Positions 8,674 to 18,376 of a DNA stretch of 64,000 bases are shown here, in pieces. Each line of letters begins with the position of its first letter. Position 1 is the first letter of the stretch. The stretch comes from Paenibacillus agaridevorans (GTDB lineage: Bacteria > Bacillota > Bacilli > Paenibacillales > Paenibacillaceae), in contig NZ_BDQX01000028.1 in NCBI RefSeq assembly GCF_003112455.1, positions 1-64,000 of the forward strand, read 5' to 3'. Below the pieces are notes generated by a model that did not search any database, had not been told where the DNA came from, and saw nothing but the letters and a program-made list of their open reading frames with translations. A program made the translations under genes and the position numbers.

Positions 8674-10359
8674 CTAGTTGGCGGCATTTACCCAGTCGTT
8701 GACCTCCTTGGTCATGATCTCACCGCCAAGCTCGTTCCAGTCCTTGACAAATTTATCGAACTCTTCGATACCGGACTGGCCGAGGATGATCTTGATCGTC
8801 ATGACAGACTCCATCTTGTTAAGCGTCGCCATTTTCTCCGCCATCGTCGGGGTAGAACCGCCGAGAAACTCCGTGTTTATTAGCTTGTTCTCATTCAAGT
8901 AGTAGTCGATAATTTCCATCCCTGCCCCGTCCATGCCGAACGAGCGGTAGAAACCCCAGCTGTTGCCGGCGATGTCGCCTTTATCGAACCAATTTTGAAT
9001 CGCGTCATAATAAAACCTTTGCTCCGTATCGAGACCTTCCGGATTTTTGCTCTCCAGCGCAGCTTTAACGGCACGATGCGCCTTCACGTTTTTGAGCACC
9101 GGAAACGCTTTGACCAGCCCGTATGGCCACGTTTCGATTTTTGTCTCTGCGCTACGCGACAGCATCACATCCGCATTGTCCCAGCTTTTATCGTTCCAGA
9201 AGTTCATCAGCTTTACGAGCGCCTCTGGATGCTGGTAACCTTTCTTGACGACATAAAAGGAGGTTGCCGATACGCCTACCTGAGCCAGCGCCGGCTGATC
9301 GTCCGCCGACGGGAGCGGATAGGCCCGCCATTCCGCGTTCGGATCGCTCAGCTTGTTGTTCTTGAGATTCGCAAGCGGAGCGTACATCGGCCCGTACATC
9401 ATGCCGACTTTGCCGGAAGCGATCAACTCGTCGTATTTCGGGCCATCCTTAACCCCAAATTCCTTATCGATGTAACCGGCTTTAAACATGTCCGCCAGCT
9501 TCTGCAGCGCAGCTTTCATTTCCGGTTGCGTACTGCCGTACACGACTTTGCCGTCCTGCCCCTTCACCCAAGCTCCGGGGTAAGCGTGGAAGCCGTTAAA
9601 AAATCCGGGAATCTGCGCCTCTTTGACGAGCGCAAGCCCGTACGTGTCGTCCTTCGAGTTTCCGTCCGGGTCCTGCTCCGTAAACGCCTTTGCAATGGCG
9701 ATCATGTTGTCCATCGTAGTCGGCTCCGGCAAATTAAGTTTCTTCATCCAGTCGTCTCGCACCCAAAGCATCGGGACTTCATCCAGGTTGCTGTTCGTGA
9801 GCGGGAGCGCGTAGAGCTTTCCTCCGAACGTGGATGCTTTCATCGCAAGTCCGCCGTCTTCCTTCAACAAGTTTTTTGTAAAGACCGATGCGTACCCTGC
9901 ATACACATCGGTCAAATCCTCGATCAAGTCGGCTTCCACCAAACTTCTCAGCTGCAGCGCATCAACAGCCATGATATCCGGAGTATCGCCCGAGGCAATA
10001 GCGATATTCGTTTTATTGGTGTAGGCTTCGCTGCCTTTGACGACCCACTCGTTTTTGATCAGAATCCCAAGCTCGTCGCGGTATGCATCGTACCAGATGT
10101 TGTTGTCAATCGAACGTCCCTCTTCGAATTTCATCGTTTCCGACACTTCCCGGCCCGTCGTCAGCACGATGGGCGGGTCGTACTTGCCCAGCGGGCCTTC
10201 CATCGGCCATTCCTTCCACTCTTCGGTTTTCGTGCCGTTCGTCGGCTTCGCCGATTCCCTGTCAATCGGATCCGTCTCTCTGCCGCTGCAAGCGCCGAGC
10301 ACCAAAAGCATAATCGCCAGCATTGCGGCTCCTGCTGATTTCATGGTGATGTTCGCCAT
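8674..10359 (-). CDS. Extracellular sugar-binding lipoprotein (second copy in locus)
   Basis: A 561-residue solute-binding protein of the LplA/YtcQ type. The signal peptide ends in an LGAC lipobox (C24), so it should be lipid-anchored outside the membrane. It shares family blocks with the binding protein at 19374-21065: GKYDPPI, ASGDTPDIMAVD, AFTEQDPDGNSKDDTYGLA and the C-terminal EFDKFVKDWNELGGEIMTKEVNDW. The start has GGGAG 7 nt upstream. No permease gene is adjacent; it lies between the DUF6273-SLH gene and the nucleoside hydrolase. It may be an alternative ligand receptor for the permeases at 17475-19279, or a receptor for the YesM kinase next door. Ligand unknown. Confidence 0.9.
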   Translation of the reverse strand: MANITMKSAGAAMLAIMLLVLGACSGRETDPIDRESAKPTNGTKTEEWKEWPMEGPLGKYDPPIVLTTGREVSETMKFEEGRSIDNNIWYDAYRDELGILIKNEWVVKGSEAYTNKTNIAIASGDTPDIMAVDALQLRSLVEADLIEDLTDVYAGYASVFTKNLLKEDGGLAMKASTFGGKLYALPLTNSNLDEVPMLWVRDDWMKKLNLPEPTTMDNMIAIAKAFTEQDPDGNSKDDTYGLALVKEAQIPGFFNGFHAYPGAWVKGQDGKVVYGSTQPEMKAALQKLADMFKAGYIDKEFGVKDGPKYDELIASGKVGMMYGPMYAPLANLKNNKLSDPNAEWRAYPLPSADDQPALAQVGVSATSFYVVKKGYQHPEALVKLMNFWNDKSWDNADVMLSRSAETKIETWPYGLVKAFPVLKNVKAHRAVKAALESKNPEGLDTEQRFYYDAIQNWFDKGDIAGNSWGFYRSFGMDGAGMEIIDYYLNENKLINTEFLGGSTPTMAEKMATLNKMESVMTIKIILGQSGIEEFDKFVKDWNELGGEIMTKEVNDWVNAAN

Positions 10360-10490
10360 GTCGTTTCTCCCATCCTTGTATGATCAGAACCGCAATGCCG
10401 AGATGTTAGCTCAGCGGAAATAAAGAGATTCCAGGTCAGCCTTCCGAAACTTGTACGATCCTACATTTCAAGGCGAAATCATATACTTTC

Positions 10491-12230
10491 CTATATCTCA
10501 AGAAACCTTTGCATAATGGCTGCCATCTGGCTGCGCAATGCGTTGCTTTTAGGTGTCAGCTTCGCGTCGTAGCCCAAGATAAGCTCTTTGGCGTTGGCCC
10601 AGGCCATCGCATCCTTTGCATAGACGGCAACGGAGCCTGCATCGACAAACGTAGAGAGGTCGGCTCTCGCGGACACGTCATAACCTTTAAAGGACGCGTA
10701 ACGGTACAGGATTGCGGCCATTTGTTCGCGGGTGATCGGGTCTTCCGGGCCAAACTTGCCGTTGCCGTATCCGCCCACGATCTTATTTTCGGTCGACCAG
10801 ATCACCGCATCGGCATAATACTTATCGGCCGCTACGTCGCTAAAAGGATTGGTTGCGCCCACGGCGGGCGAACCTTCCAGTCGATACAAAATCGTCACCA
10901 GCATAGCCCGTTTGGTAGTTGCAGCGGGGCTAAATGCCGTGTCAGAGACACCCTTCATCAGGCCTTTTTCATAAACGTATTTTACCGCGTCGTAGAACCA
11001 GTCGGTTTTCTTAACGTCGGTGAACTGATTTTCCCAGACCGGCTGGGAAGTCGGCTCTTCTTCCTCTTCTTTGACGGGGATTTCCGGATCTTTGATAACT
11101 ACGTTGCCTCCGCCGGATGAACCGCCGTTTATGCTCATCTCCTGCAATGCGCTCGCATAATCGGTCTTTTTGTTGCCGTTTGCGGCTTCGGAGAAGACAT
11201 AGAGCTTATCGCTCGCACCAAGGATAACGCCGGACAGGTCAATCTTTGCAGTGCCGCTTGCACTCTGCGGCTTTACTATATTTCCATAGTATTTCATAGA
11301 ACCGTTTTGGTCTATGACCACTGCCGAAATATAATCATTAGCCCCCACCGTTGCGCCTGTATAACCAATGGTCATCACCTTGCTTGCAGGGTTATATTCC
11401 GTTCTCTCTGCCTTGAAATTTCTGCTGTTGTCCCGAAGGGTCAGCTTCCACTCCGACGGTGTGCCGGCCGAAACTGCTTTCAGTGCAGCAGCGCCTACCG
11501 TCCCGCTCTGCTTGCCGCCCTGAGCAGCGGAGGAGAAGAGAACCGAAGACAGTGACAAGTTGATAGCCGGACGAGCGCCGTCAGCGTAGGACACACGGGT
11601 ATGGCGCTGAACGACCGAAACCACTCCAGCGTTGTGGGGCTTGTCCCCATACGGCGACCGCAGCCACCACCAGCCCGTATTGCCGCTGGCCGGATTTGTG
11701 ATGTAAGCCGCTTCCCGTTCATTATCGTTTTGGAAGTAGGTCGCCGCTTCCTCCCCCGAAAGGAAAAAAGCCTTTTCACTCTTCAACTCGCTTGCGCCAT
11801 ACTCCATATACGGTCCGTCCGTTTTGGTTGTTGCCAGCATAGCGGAGAGCTCTGCTGCCGTAAAATGATCCGATCCTGCAAAGCTTCTGCTCCATGTCTG
11901 GGCGTCACTGTTCTGCCACTCGTTGGGCTTAGCCTGCCCATCATTGTCGTCGCCGTCCCAAACGGCTTCAAAAGGCGTGCTGCCAAGCAGATATTGGGAA
12001 ATGAGGAACGCGCCCCCTGTGTTGGTGTTGGTTTTATCGGCATCCAGCACGAGCCAGGGCATCTCATAGCTTATACCGCCCTCTGTATACTGACCGTAAT
12101 AAATGATGTTGCCGTCGGCGATCCCGCCCGTCCCGGCCATCGCCCCGGTTCCGGCAGCAAACGCCGCCGTGGGCAGCAGGGTCATCATCATACTCAGACC
12201 GAGCATGGCCCCTATTATTCTTTTTTTCAT
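10491..12230 (-). CDS. Secreted DUF6273-like protein with three SLH repeats
   Basis: The 579-residue protein has a signal peptide (1-25, ending AAFAAG), a region at about 40-235 resembling DUF6273 (YYGQY, MPWLVLD, WWWLRSP, RPAINLS), a beta-rich middle, an acidic linker (VKEEEEEPTSQP) and three SLH repeats at about 400-579 beginning FTDVKKTDWFYDAVKYV. SLH repeats hold proteins to pyruvylated secondary wall polymers, so this one should sit on the cell surface. AAGGAGG precedes the ATG by 10 nt. It is 23 bp downstream of the CBM9-like glycosidase gene and probably in the same operon. The function of the N-terminal domain is unknown; a surface adhesin or glycan-contact role is only a guess. Confidence 0.85.
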   Translation of the reverse strand: MKKRIIGAMLGLSMMMTLLPTAAFAAGTGAMAGTGGIADGNIIYYGQYTEGGISYEMPWLVLDADKTNTNTGGAFLISQYLLGSTPFEAVWDGDDNDGQAKPNEWQNSDAQTWSRSFAGSDHFTAAELSAMLATTKTDGPYMEYGASELKSEKAFFLSGEEAATYFQNDNEREAAYITNPASGNTGWWWLRSPYGDKPHNAGVVSVVQRHTRVSYADGARPAINLSLSSVLFSSAAQGGKQSGTVGAAALKAVSAGTPSEWKLTLRDNSRNFKAERTEYNPASKVMTIGYTGATVGANDYISAVVIDQNGSMKYYGNIVKPQSASGTAKIDLSGVILGASDKLYVFSEAANGNKKTDYASALQEMSINGGSSGGGNVVIKDPEIPVKEEEEEPTSQPVWENQFTDVKKTDWFYDAVKYVYEKGLMKGVSDTAFSPAATTKRAMLVTILYRLEGSPAVGATNPFSDVAADKYYADAVIWSTENKIVGGYGNGKFGPEDPITREQMAAILYRYASFKGYDVSARADLSTFVDAGSVAVYAKDAMAWANAKELILGYDAKLTPKSNALRSQMAAIMQRFLEI

Positions 12231-12253
12231 ACCGTATTTGCCTCCTTCTTTAT

Positions 12254-15200
12254 CTAATTAGGGAAACCGATAGATGGCCATTCAAAGGGGTATCTTACCG
12301 GATTTTCAACGCTTTCGGGAGCCAATAATATATACTTATAGCGCCAGGATTTCTCAAAATGCACCGTCAACGTATTTCCATCCAATAGCATGTTATCCCC
12401 ATTGATGGCGTCGGTTGCCATACTTCCGGGCAAAATCAGACCTTCGGGCAGTGTAAAAGTTACATCCCTCGGCTGGTCTTCCTGGCTCAAATTCGCCGTA
12501 ACCGCCACCACTGCGCCGTCTGGGCGCTTGTAGTACGACATAGGCGTCTCCTCGTTGGATCCTGTAATTTGACTGTCGCTGTACAAAACAAACGGCGCAT
12601 TGTTTAAATCATAGTATTCCATCATCTTTGAACGCAGAAGCCCATCCAACCTCACCGGAATATCCAGCACCGCATTTACTGCCGATGCGGTATCGAGCTG
12701 ATGATAATTGAGGAAATTAATGGCCAACCCGGTCTGTTTCCCCATAGTGGCACGCAGCAGCTCCGGCGTGACCTCTCTGCGGAAGGCTTTTTCCGACGGA
12801 TTTGCTTCTGCATTAAGGAATTGCTCACCTTTCCATATACTATCTACAAATCCGGCAGTCGGTGTCCATGTGCCGAGAGGCGTGTGCAAGTCCATATAGA
12901 AATCAGGACGAATGGCTTTCCCCATCGTACGAATGCGTTTCATAAATCTTCTGTACTCAAAGATCGGATAGGACGACTGCAAAGCTCCGTCCCGATCGTA
13001 GTAGCCCGTGCCATGGTGCAGGTTTCGATCTACTGGCGGAAGAGCGGTGGCGTCCATGTATAAACCGCCGATGCCATCTTCCTCGATCAATTTATTAATG
13101 CTCCACAACATGAAATTCTGGTACCGCCCCGCATAGGAGATATTCGCCCCGATATGGTTTGTATCCGACCGCACCCATCCGTTGGGCAGGAAAAACGGCT
13201 CCGTCACAATTTCGTCCTTGTAATACTTAAATTCCGGCGTATTGTTCCCCAGTTGGAAGCCAATGTACGGAATAATAGGAATTCCATTGTCATTGGCAGC
13301 CCCCGCCAATGTATGGAAGGCCTCTTTTCTCCCCGGCTCTCTCGTCATCGGATAACCTTGCGATTCCGTCCAGTCTTCATGGATTTTGATTAACTGGTAG
13401 TTGTCTTTCTTTAAGCGATTCAAAAAAAACGGCCAGTCGCGGTTGTTGTTAAACTCGGGACCCCCTACAAAAATTCTCGATGGGTTGCTCGCATCAGGCA
13501 GCAGCTGATAATTCCCTTTCAGTGCTCTCCCGGATTTGCTCTCATCTTCTACCTGGATCCAATCGATTGAGTCTCCGTTTTTATCCTTTGCAGAAAAATC
13601 GTTGTAAACAAATCCGCTGCCGAAAACAATCTTTGCCTCTTGGAGAGAAGCATTCATCAGGTTGAAATCAAAGGGGATCTCTGCTACTTTTTCAAAAGTG
13701 CCCGTATTATCCGTGATCCACACCTCCAAGGTGGATTCGTTCCAGACCAGCCTGACATAACGCTCCCACCAGAAGTGCCATTCGTTCGTATAAGTAAATT
13801 CTTTGATTTTATGACGAACGCGGTTTGTGTTAAAACCTGTTTCCGTAGTCAAAAAGAACTTCGGAGAAGCCATGCTGTAATACAGGCCAAAGCTGTTTCC
13901 GTTAGGGAACTGGATCGCAACGACCGGCGTCGCCATTTCATTTTGCGGATCATCCGGATATCCGCCAGACCAGTTCGCGGTGACCGCATTGTATGGCGCC
14001 ACATTGACCGTCAGGTCGCCATGCTCTGCCGTCACATAATCCTTGGCGGGATAGCTCAATTGACCTTCGTTTTGCGAAAAGGTATTCATGGACCATTGTT
14101 CGGCGCCATAAGCACTGCTTCCATATATGAAAACCTGCTTATTTTCCGCCTGAGGTCTAATAGGGGAAGCCTGGATGGCAAAGGTAAAGGTCAGGGGCGT
14201 GTCCCGGTTAACCTCGATCGCCTTATCAATCACATTCATCTCCAGCACATGAGCTCCGACTTGCTTTTCCAACGCCAGCACCGCATCGGGGTTATGGAAC
14301 GACCAATTTTCTGTCGATTCGGCGACCCACGTCAGTCCCACCTGATCATTTCCCATAAAAATATGCGGCGTAAAGCTTCCTGTAGTCGCATCGGGAAACT
14401 TGCCCGAACGCCCCCCGCTCCAGTATGGATAGCTGCCCCTCAGGGGGGAATCGGTCGTATCCGCGTCAAACAGCGTCGCAGCTTCCGGCTTCATTGGTAT
14501 TTTCACCTTGAGGTTTTGCAATTGAACCGGAACGTCAGCATCGGAGGACAGCTCCACATCAAAACGGACAAATCCGTCATACTCCACCGTGCTGTTTACG
14601 CTCAGCTTCAAATCATCCGACACCGACTCATTCAAATATTTTATTTTGGTATCCGTTTTTTCCACACGAATGTCATTGGTTTCGTAAAACTGGAGTGCCT
14701 GCGCATCCGCCGCCCCCTCAATCTGTATCGGCGCTGCCAACAGCTCCTGGCCCTGACTGGTGATCTGACTAACAAAAGGAGAACCGCCGAAAGCATATTC
14801 CCTTCCCCAGACCTCTACTTTATTGCCAACCGTTTTCACGCCGGTCCATGGAGCGAGCACAATATCCTCCGTACCCAAATCAGAATCCCACCATTCCGGC
14901 GTGACCGGCTTTTCCAGGGACACGGGAGGTAGCGCAAAGGAATCTCCGCTTCCCTTCAGTGTTGCAACAATCTGATAATTCCCCGCCGGATGAGAGCCCA
15001 TATCAAACGAAGCTTTAAATAAACCGGCAGGATCGGCGCTCACCTCTAGCTCGGAAATGACTCCTTGCTCATTCTTCAGCTCAAACAGACTGCTTTCCGC
15101 AGTAAATTCTGTATTAACATCATTTTTGTCCAGGCTGAGTTCCACCTTCTGCTCGCTCCAATAGGAGCGCACTTGGAGCGGAGGCTGGATATCAACCGGT

Positions 15201-16231
15201 ATTTTTCTGCTATAGTATACCTTTCCGCTGTTGACGTCAGTAACGATCAGGGCGCAATCCCAATTGCCTTGCTGCAAGGGGTTCGTCAGAGTAAAATTAC
15301 CCGTGGCTCCGGCAGCCACAACCAAAGTCTGTTCCTGCGCAATCCCCAGAACCTCGCCGGTACTCCCGTTCTTCACCTGTTGAACCGCTTTGATCGTCAC
15401 TTCACTATTGGATAGATTCGTAAAGCCGGAAACCGTCTGAAATCCGTTTTTCAAATCATTGGCATGGACGGTCTGACGTACAAAATTATTGTCCTGAGAC
15501 CCCCGATAAAGTCTGCCAAAAGCTGCGGGATCATGAAATGTTCCATTGTAATAAGGTGACCATGAGCTTTGAATCATGGCAGGAATCGACCAAGGTCCGG
15601 ATCCGCCCTGATCTCCCGCCGACTGGGAACGGCCAATATTAAATCCGTATTCCTCTGCGGAAAAGCTGGTCAGCCCAAACAGACTTGCAGAAAGCTCCAC
15701 TTCCAGGTCCCAGTATCCGTTCCCTGTTGTCGCGCTCGCTCTCCAATCCTCGTTGCTCCCCCAAGAGGCGTTTCTTCCCTGACCCTCGAATTTTGTTCCT
15801 ATGGCATTGACAATAAACTGATAATAAGTCTGTTGCGCAAGGTCCGGCTGGAAAAAAATCTCTACCGAATCTTCGGTAAACACCGGACCGTCGTGTTCCG
15901 TCACCTTGGCGCTTGGCTTTTCCTTTTGAAAGGAACGAACTGCAATATACAGCTTGTCCCCCGTAAAAAAAACTTTAAAGGAAGTGGGCTCTGGCACCGC
16001 CTCTGATTTGGTAAAGGTCGCAAATCCCGCGCTTTGCGCCGCCTCGCTCCATTCTGTATCGTCAATTACTCCGTCTATGACGGGGGTCTGATCCGCAACC
16101 GTAGGTACATGGATCGCTGTCATCGGCGGATCCGCCTCTGCGGCCCGCACCGACGGCACCGTATAACCGGAGGTCAACAGGATCGCGAACAACAGAACAC
16201 AGGATATCGATTTATTAATAGTTCTCCTCAT
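12254..16231 (-). CDS. Large secreted CBM9-like protein with a putative glycosidase barrel (DUF6067/GH123-like)
   Basis: A 1325-residue exported protein. After a signal peptide (cleavage near VRAAEA) comes a CBM9-like sugar-binding domain (about 40-230: PVIDGVIDDTEWSEA, DSVEIFFQPD, WDLEVELS). Several beta-sandwich segments follow (about 240-820). A probable alpha/beta barrel at about 900-1200 contains LYMDATALPPVDRNLHHGTG, YRRFMKRIRT and DFYMDLHTPLG, which resembles the DUF6067/GH123-related glycosidases; a beta C-domain ends the chain. The family call for the barrel comes from pattern memory only, and I cannot name catalytic residues. The ATG at 16231 has GGGAAGG about 10 nt upstream and begins the signal peptide properly. 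No SLH or LPXTG anchor is seen, so it may be released or held by its binding domain. Confidence 0.7.
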   Translation of the reverse strand: MRRTINKSISCVLLFAILLTSGYTVPSVRAAEADPPMTAIHVPTVADQTPVIDGVIDDTEWSEAAQSAGFATFTKSEAVPEPTSFKVFFTGDKLYIAVRSFQKEKPSAKVTEHDGPVFTEDSVEIFFQPDLAQQTYYQFIVNAIGTKFEGQGRNASWGSNEDWRASATTGNGYWDLEVELSASLFGLTSFSAEEYGFNIGRSQSAGDQGGSGPWSIPAMIQSSWSPYYNGTFHDPAAFGRLYRGSQDNNFVRQTVHANDLKNGFQTVSGFTNLSNSEVTIKAVQQVKNGSTGEVLGIAQEQTLVVAAGATGNFTLTNPLQQGNWDCALIVTDVNSGKVYYSRKIPVDIQPPLQVRSYWSEQKVELSLDKNDVNTEFTAESSLFELKNEQGVISELEVSADPAGLFKASFDMGSHPAGNYQIVATLKGSGDSFALPPVSLEKPVTPEWWDSDLGTEDIVLAPWTGVKTVGNKVEVWGREYAFGGSPFVSQITSQGQELLAAPIQIEGAADAQALQFYETNDIRVEKTDTKIKYLNESVSDDLKLSVNSTVEYDGFVRFDVELSSDADVPVQLQNLKVKIPMKPEAATLFDADTTDSPLRGSYPYWSGGRSGKFPDATTGSFTPHIFMGNDQVGLTWVAESTENWSFHNPDAVLALEKQVGAHVLEMNVIDKAIEVNRDTPLTFTFAIQASPIRPQAENKQVFIYGSSAYGAEQWSMNTFSQNEGQLSYPAKDYVTAEHGDLTVNVAPYNAVTANWSGGYPDDPQNEMATPVVAIQFPNGNSFGLYYSMASPKFFLTTETGFNTNRVRHKIKEFTYTNEWHFWWERYVRLVWNESTLEVWITDNTGTFEKVAEIPFDFNLMNASLQEAKIVFGSGFVYNDFSAKDKNGDSIDWIQVEDESKSGRALKGNYQLLPDASNPSRIFVGGPEFNNNRDWPFFLNRLKKDNYQLIKIHEDWTESQGYPMTREPGRKEAFHTLAGAANDNGIPIIPYIGFQLGNNTPEFKYYKDEIVTEPFFLPNGWVRSDTNHIGANISYAGRYQNFMLWSINKLIEEDGIGGLYMDATALPPVDRNLHHGTGYYDRDGALQSSYPIFEYRRFMKRIRTMGKAIRPDFYMDLHTPLGTWTPTAGFVDSIWKGEQFLNAEANPSEKAFRREVTPELLRATMGKQTGLAINFLNYHQLDTASAVNAVLDIPVRLDGLLRSKMMEYYDLNNAPFVLYSDSQITGSNEETPMSYYKRPDGAVVAVTANLSQEDQPRDVTFTLPEGLILPGSMATDAINGDNMLLDGNTLTVHFEKSWRYKYILLAPESVENPVRYPFEWPSIGFPN

Positions 16232-16256
16232 AGGATTAACACCTTCCCTGCACACT

Positions 16257-17426
16257 TTATTTTTTTGAAACGGCTTGAATGGCCGTTCTTTCGCCGCCTT
16301 GCACGTTTACCAGCAAACGCTCATCCGTTCCGATCTTTCGTCCGCCGGTGAATACAACGCGAAATACGCCTTTGCCATCGGCGTTTGCCTTGCCCAATTC
16401 CTGCCCCGCTCTGTCAGTCACAGCAATGCTTGCATAAGGCAACGCTTTTCCCCGAATTTCCCCTTCACCTTCGTGTGCAGGTTCATAATCATATTCCAGA
16501 CGATTTTGACGGAAAGCATACTCTCCAATATGATCCGCCAAACCTTGCGGCAGGGTCAGCTCCGAGATTTGATTATTGGCAAAGGCACGGTCGCCGAGGC
16601 CGGTCAGGCTAACCGGCAAAACGAGCTCCGTCAGCTCATTGCCCCGGAAAGCACTGCTGCCGATGGTCAGAAGACCTTCCGGCAATGTAACATCGGAAAG
16701 CTTGTTCTGCTCAAAGGCGCTGTCACCGACAGCGAGAGATGTTTCGGGGAAATCCAGTACGGTAAACTGATTATAAGCAAATGCTGCCGCTCCGATATGA
16801 GTCAAACCTTCGGGCCAAACAACAGCAGAAAGCTTATTGTCACTAAAAATCCCGTCCGGTATCTCCTTCATGTCCGCTGGCAGCTGCGCCTCTTCAATTA
16901 GATTGTATTGGAATATCCACCCGCCATAAGTTTGGATCCCTTCCGGCAGGGTTACCTCGCTCAGCTTATTCCCGGAAAACGCCGATTCTCCGAGGGTCTC
17001 GATTCCTTCCTGGAATGAGAGCGCATTCATTTGGTTTAAAGCAAATGCCTCGTCGCCGATCTTTTTCAAAGCTGAGGGAAACGTGATCGTTTCAATATAA
17101 TTGCTGTAAAAGGCGCGTTTTTCTATACGCTCAAGCGTGTCCGGAAGCGTAACGGATCTAATCTTTTTTTCCTGAAAGGCGCCTTCCCCGATCGCTCTCA
17201 CCGTTATGCCTTGTACGGTTGCCGGTATGGTAATATCCTTATAGGCCGCAAATTGATTATTGGCTACCACGTACTCCGTGATAACCCCGTCGTTATTAAT
17301 GCGAAATTGCTCGTCCGGCGTTGCGGCGACAATCAGTCCCATCGCCGCATTTACGCCCCCAAACAGCAAAGCAACCGTCAACACGGCCAGCAATCCCCGG
17401 TATAAGCGCTTCTTGTTTTTTATCAT
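16257..17426 (-). CDS. Secreted BspA-type leucine-rich-repeat protein
   Basis: The 389-residue protein has a signal peptide or membrane anchor (about 8-34) followed by roughly ten LRR_5 (BspA-type) repeats at about 45-310, with the recurring pattern (I/L)xxGAFxxNxLxxVxLPxGLxxIG. The tail (about 320-389) looks like a small beta domain (GKALPYASIAVTDRAGQELG), similar to carboxypeptidase-regulatory or bacterial Ig-like folds. No wall-anchor motif is visible. BspA-type repeats bind proteins or glycans outside the cell. The gene lies between the permease genes and the CBM9-like glycosidase, with AAGGAG close to the ATG, and is probably co-transcribed with both. An LRR protein in a sugar ABC operon is unusual; a role in catching polysaccharide at the surface is inference. 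Confidence 0.85.
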   Translation of the reverse strand: MIKNKKRLYRGLLAVLTVALLFGGVNAAMGLIVAATPDEQFRINNDGVITEYVVANNQFAAYKDITIPATVQGITVRAIGEGAFQEKKIRSVTLPDTLERIEKRAFYSNYIETITFPSALKKIGDEAFALNQMNALSFQEGIETLGESAFSGNKLSEVTLPEGIQTYGGWIFQYNLIEEAQLPADMKEIPDGIFSDNKLSAVVWPEGLTHIGAAAFAYNQFTVLDFPETSLAVGDSAFEQNKLSDVTLPEGLLTIGSSAFRGNELTELVLPVSLTGLGDRAFANNQISELTLPQGLADHIGEYAFRQNRLEYDYEPAHEGEGEIRGKALPYASIAVTDRAGQELGKANADGKGVFRVVFTGGRKIGTDERLLVNVQGGERTAIQAVSKK

Positions 17427-17474
17427 TTTCTCCTTATTCTCCTTTCTGTTTCAAACCTCAAGTACAGCCTTTGC

Positions 17475-18356
17475 TTAACCTTTTACGCTTCCAAGGACAA
17501 TTCCCTTGACAAAATATTTCTGCAAAAACGGATATACCAACAGGATCGGAACGGAGGCAATAATAATTTGTGCCGACCTCGTAGTACGGTCCGAAATGCT
17601 TTGGAGGTTTTTCCAGTCGTCTGCCTTCAGGTATTTAAAGTCCGGCATAGTAATGACAGTTCGCAAAAAGGTTTGCAAAGGATATTTCTCCGGCATATTC
17701 ATGTAGATCATGCCGTCAAACCAAGCGTTCCAGTGACCGACCACCGTAAACAGAATAAGCGTCGCCAGCGCTGCCATAGATGTGGGCACATAAATTTTCC
17801 ACAGCGTCTGCCAATGCCCGGCGCCATCCATATAGGCCGCTTCGGATATCTCCTTGGGAAGCTGCCGGAAAAAATTAAGCAAAAGGATGACGTTATAGAC
17901 CTGAAGCGCTCCGGGGAGAACCAGCGCCCAGATGCTATCCAGCATATTCAGCTGTCTGACAAGCATGTATGTCGGAATTAATCCTCCTGCAAACAGCATG
18001 GTAAAAAACATAAACCAGACATAAAAGGTTCGAGGCCTAAATGTAAGGCTCTCCTTCGATAATGGATACGCGGTGATGATCGTAAGGAGCATATTTAGCG
18101 GAAGCCCGATGGCGATTCGCTTGAGCGTCACACCAAACGCTTGCCAGAATTCCTGTCGTTCTAAAACAAAGGTAAAAGAACTCAAGGTAAAGCTTTTGGG
18201 CCACAAAGTGACGGCGCCCTTAACAACTTCGTTGTTATCGCTAAAGGCGATGGCAAATATATGCACCAGCGGGGCCAGGCAGGTAAGCGCGAGTATTCCC
18301 AAAATGGTTCCGTTAATCACGGGAAAGATATATTTTTTATTTGTCCATGTTCTCAT
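17475..18356 (-). CDS. Carbohydrate ABC transporter permease (MalG/LplC type)
   Basis: The 293-residue inner-membrane subunit has six predicted membrane segments and the EAA loop EISEAAYMDGAGHWQTLWKI (about 185-204) that docks the ATPase. It ends FVKGIVLGSVKG, the usual tail of YtcP/LplC permeases. I prefer the ATG at 18356 because the GTG at 18368 touches its own GGGAGG site. It follows the partner permease by 20 bp. No ATPase gene is in the window, so a shared MsmX-like ATPase is expected; that is family knowledge, not seen here. Confidence 0.92.
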   Translation of the reverse strand: MRTWTNKKYIFPVINGTILGILALTCLAPLVHIFAIAFSDNNEVVKGAVTLWPKSFTLSSFTFVLERQEFWQAFGVTLKRIAIGLPLNMLLTIITAYPLSKESLTFRPRTFYVWFMFFTMLFAGGLIPTYMLVRQLNMLDSIWALVLPGALQVYNVILLLNFFRQLPKEISEAAYMDGAGHWQTLWKIYVPTSMAALATLILFTVVGHWNAWFDGMIYMNMPEKYPLQTFLRTVITMPDFKYLKADDWKNLQSISDRTTRSAQIIIASVPILLVYPFLQKYFVKGIVLGSVKG

Positions 18357-18376
18357 CGTTAAGTTCACCCTCCCTT

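Noticed and set aside
8995-10338. 447-residue plus-strand open frame opposite the second binding-protein gene
   Set aside because: It is antisense to a lipoprotein gene with clear family motifs; its product is Arg/His/Val-rich, shows no domain and has no ribosome site.
13640-14932. 430-residue plus-strand open frame inside the CBM9-like gene
   Set aside because: Shadow of the real minus-strand frame; basic, low in Asp/Glu, no recognisable motif.
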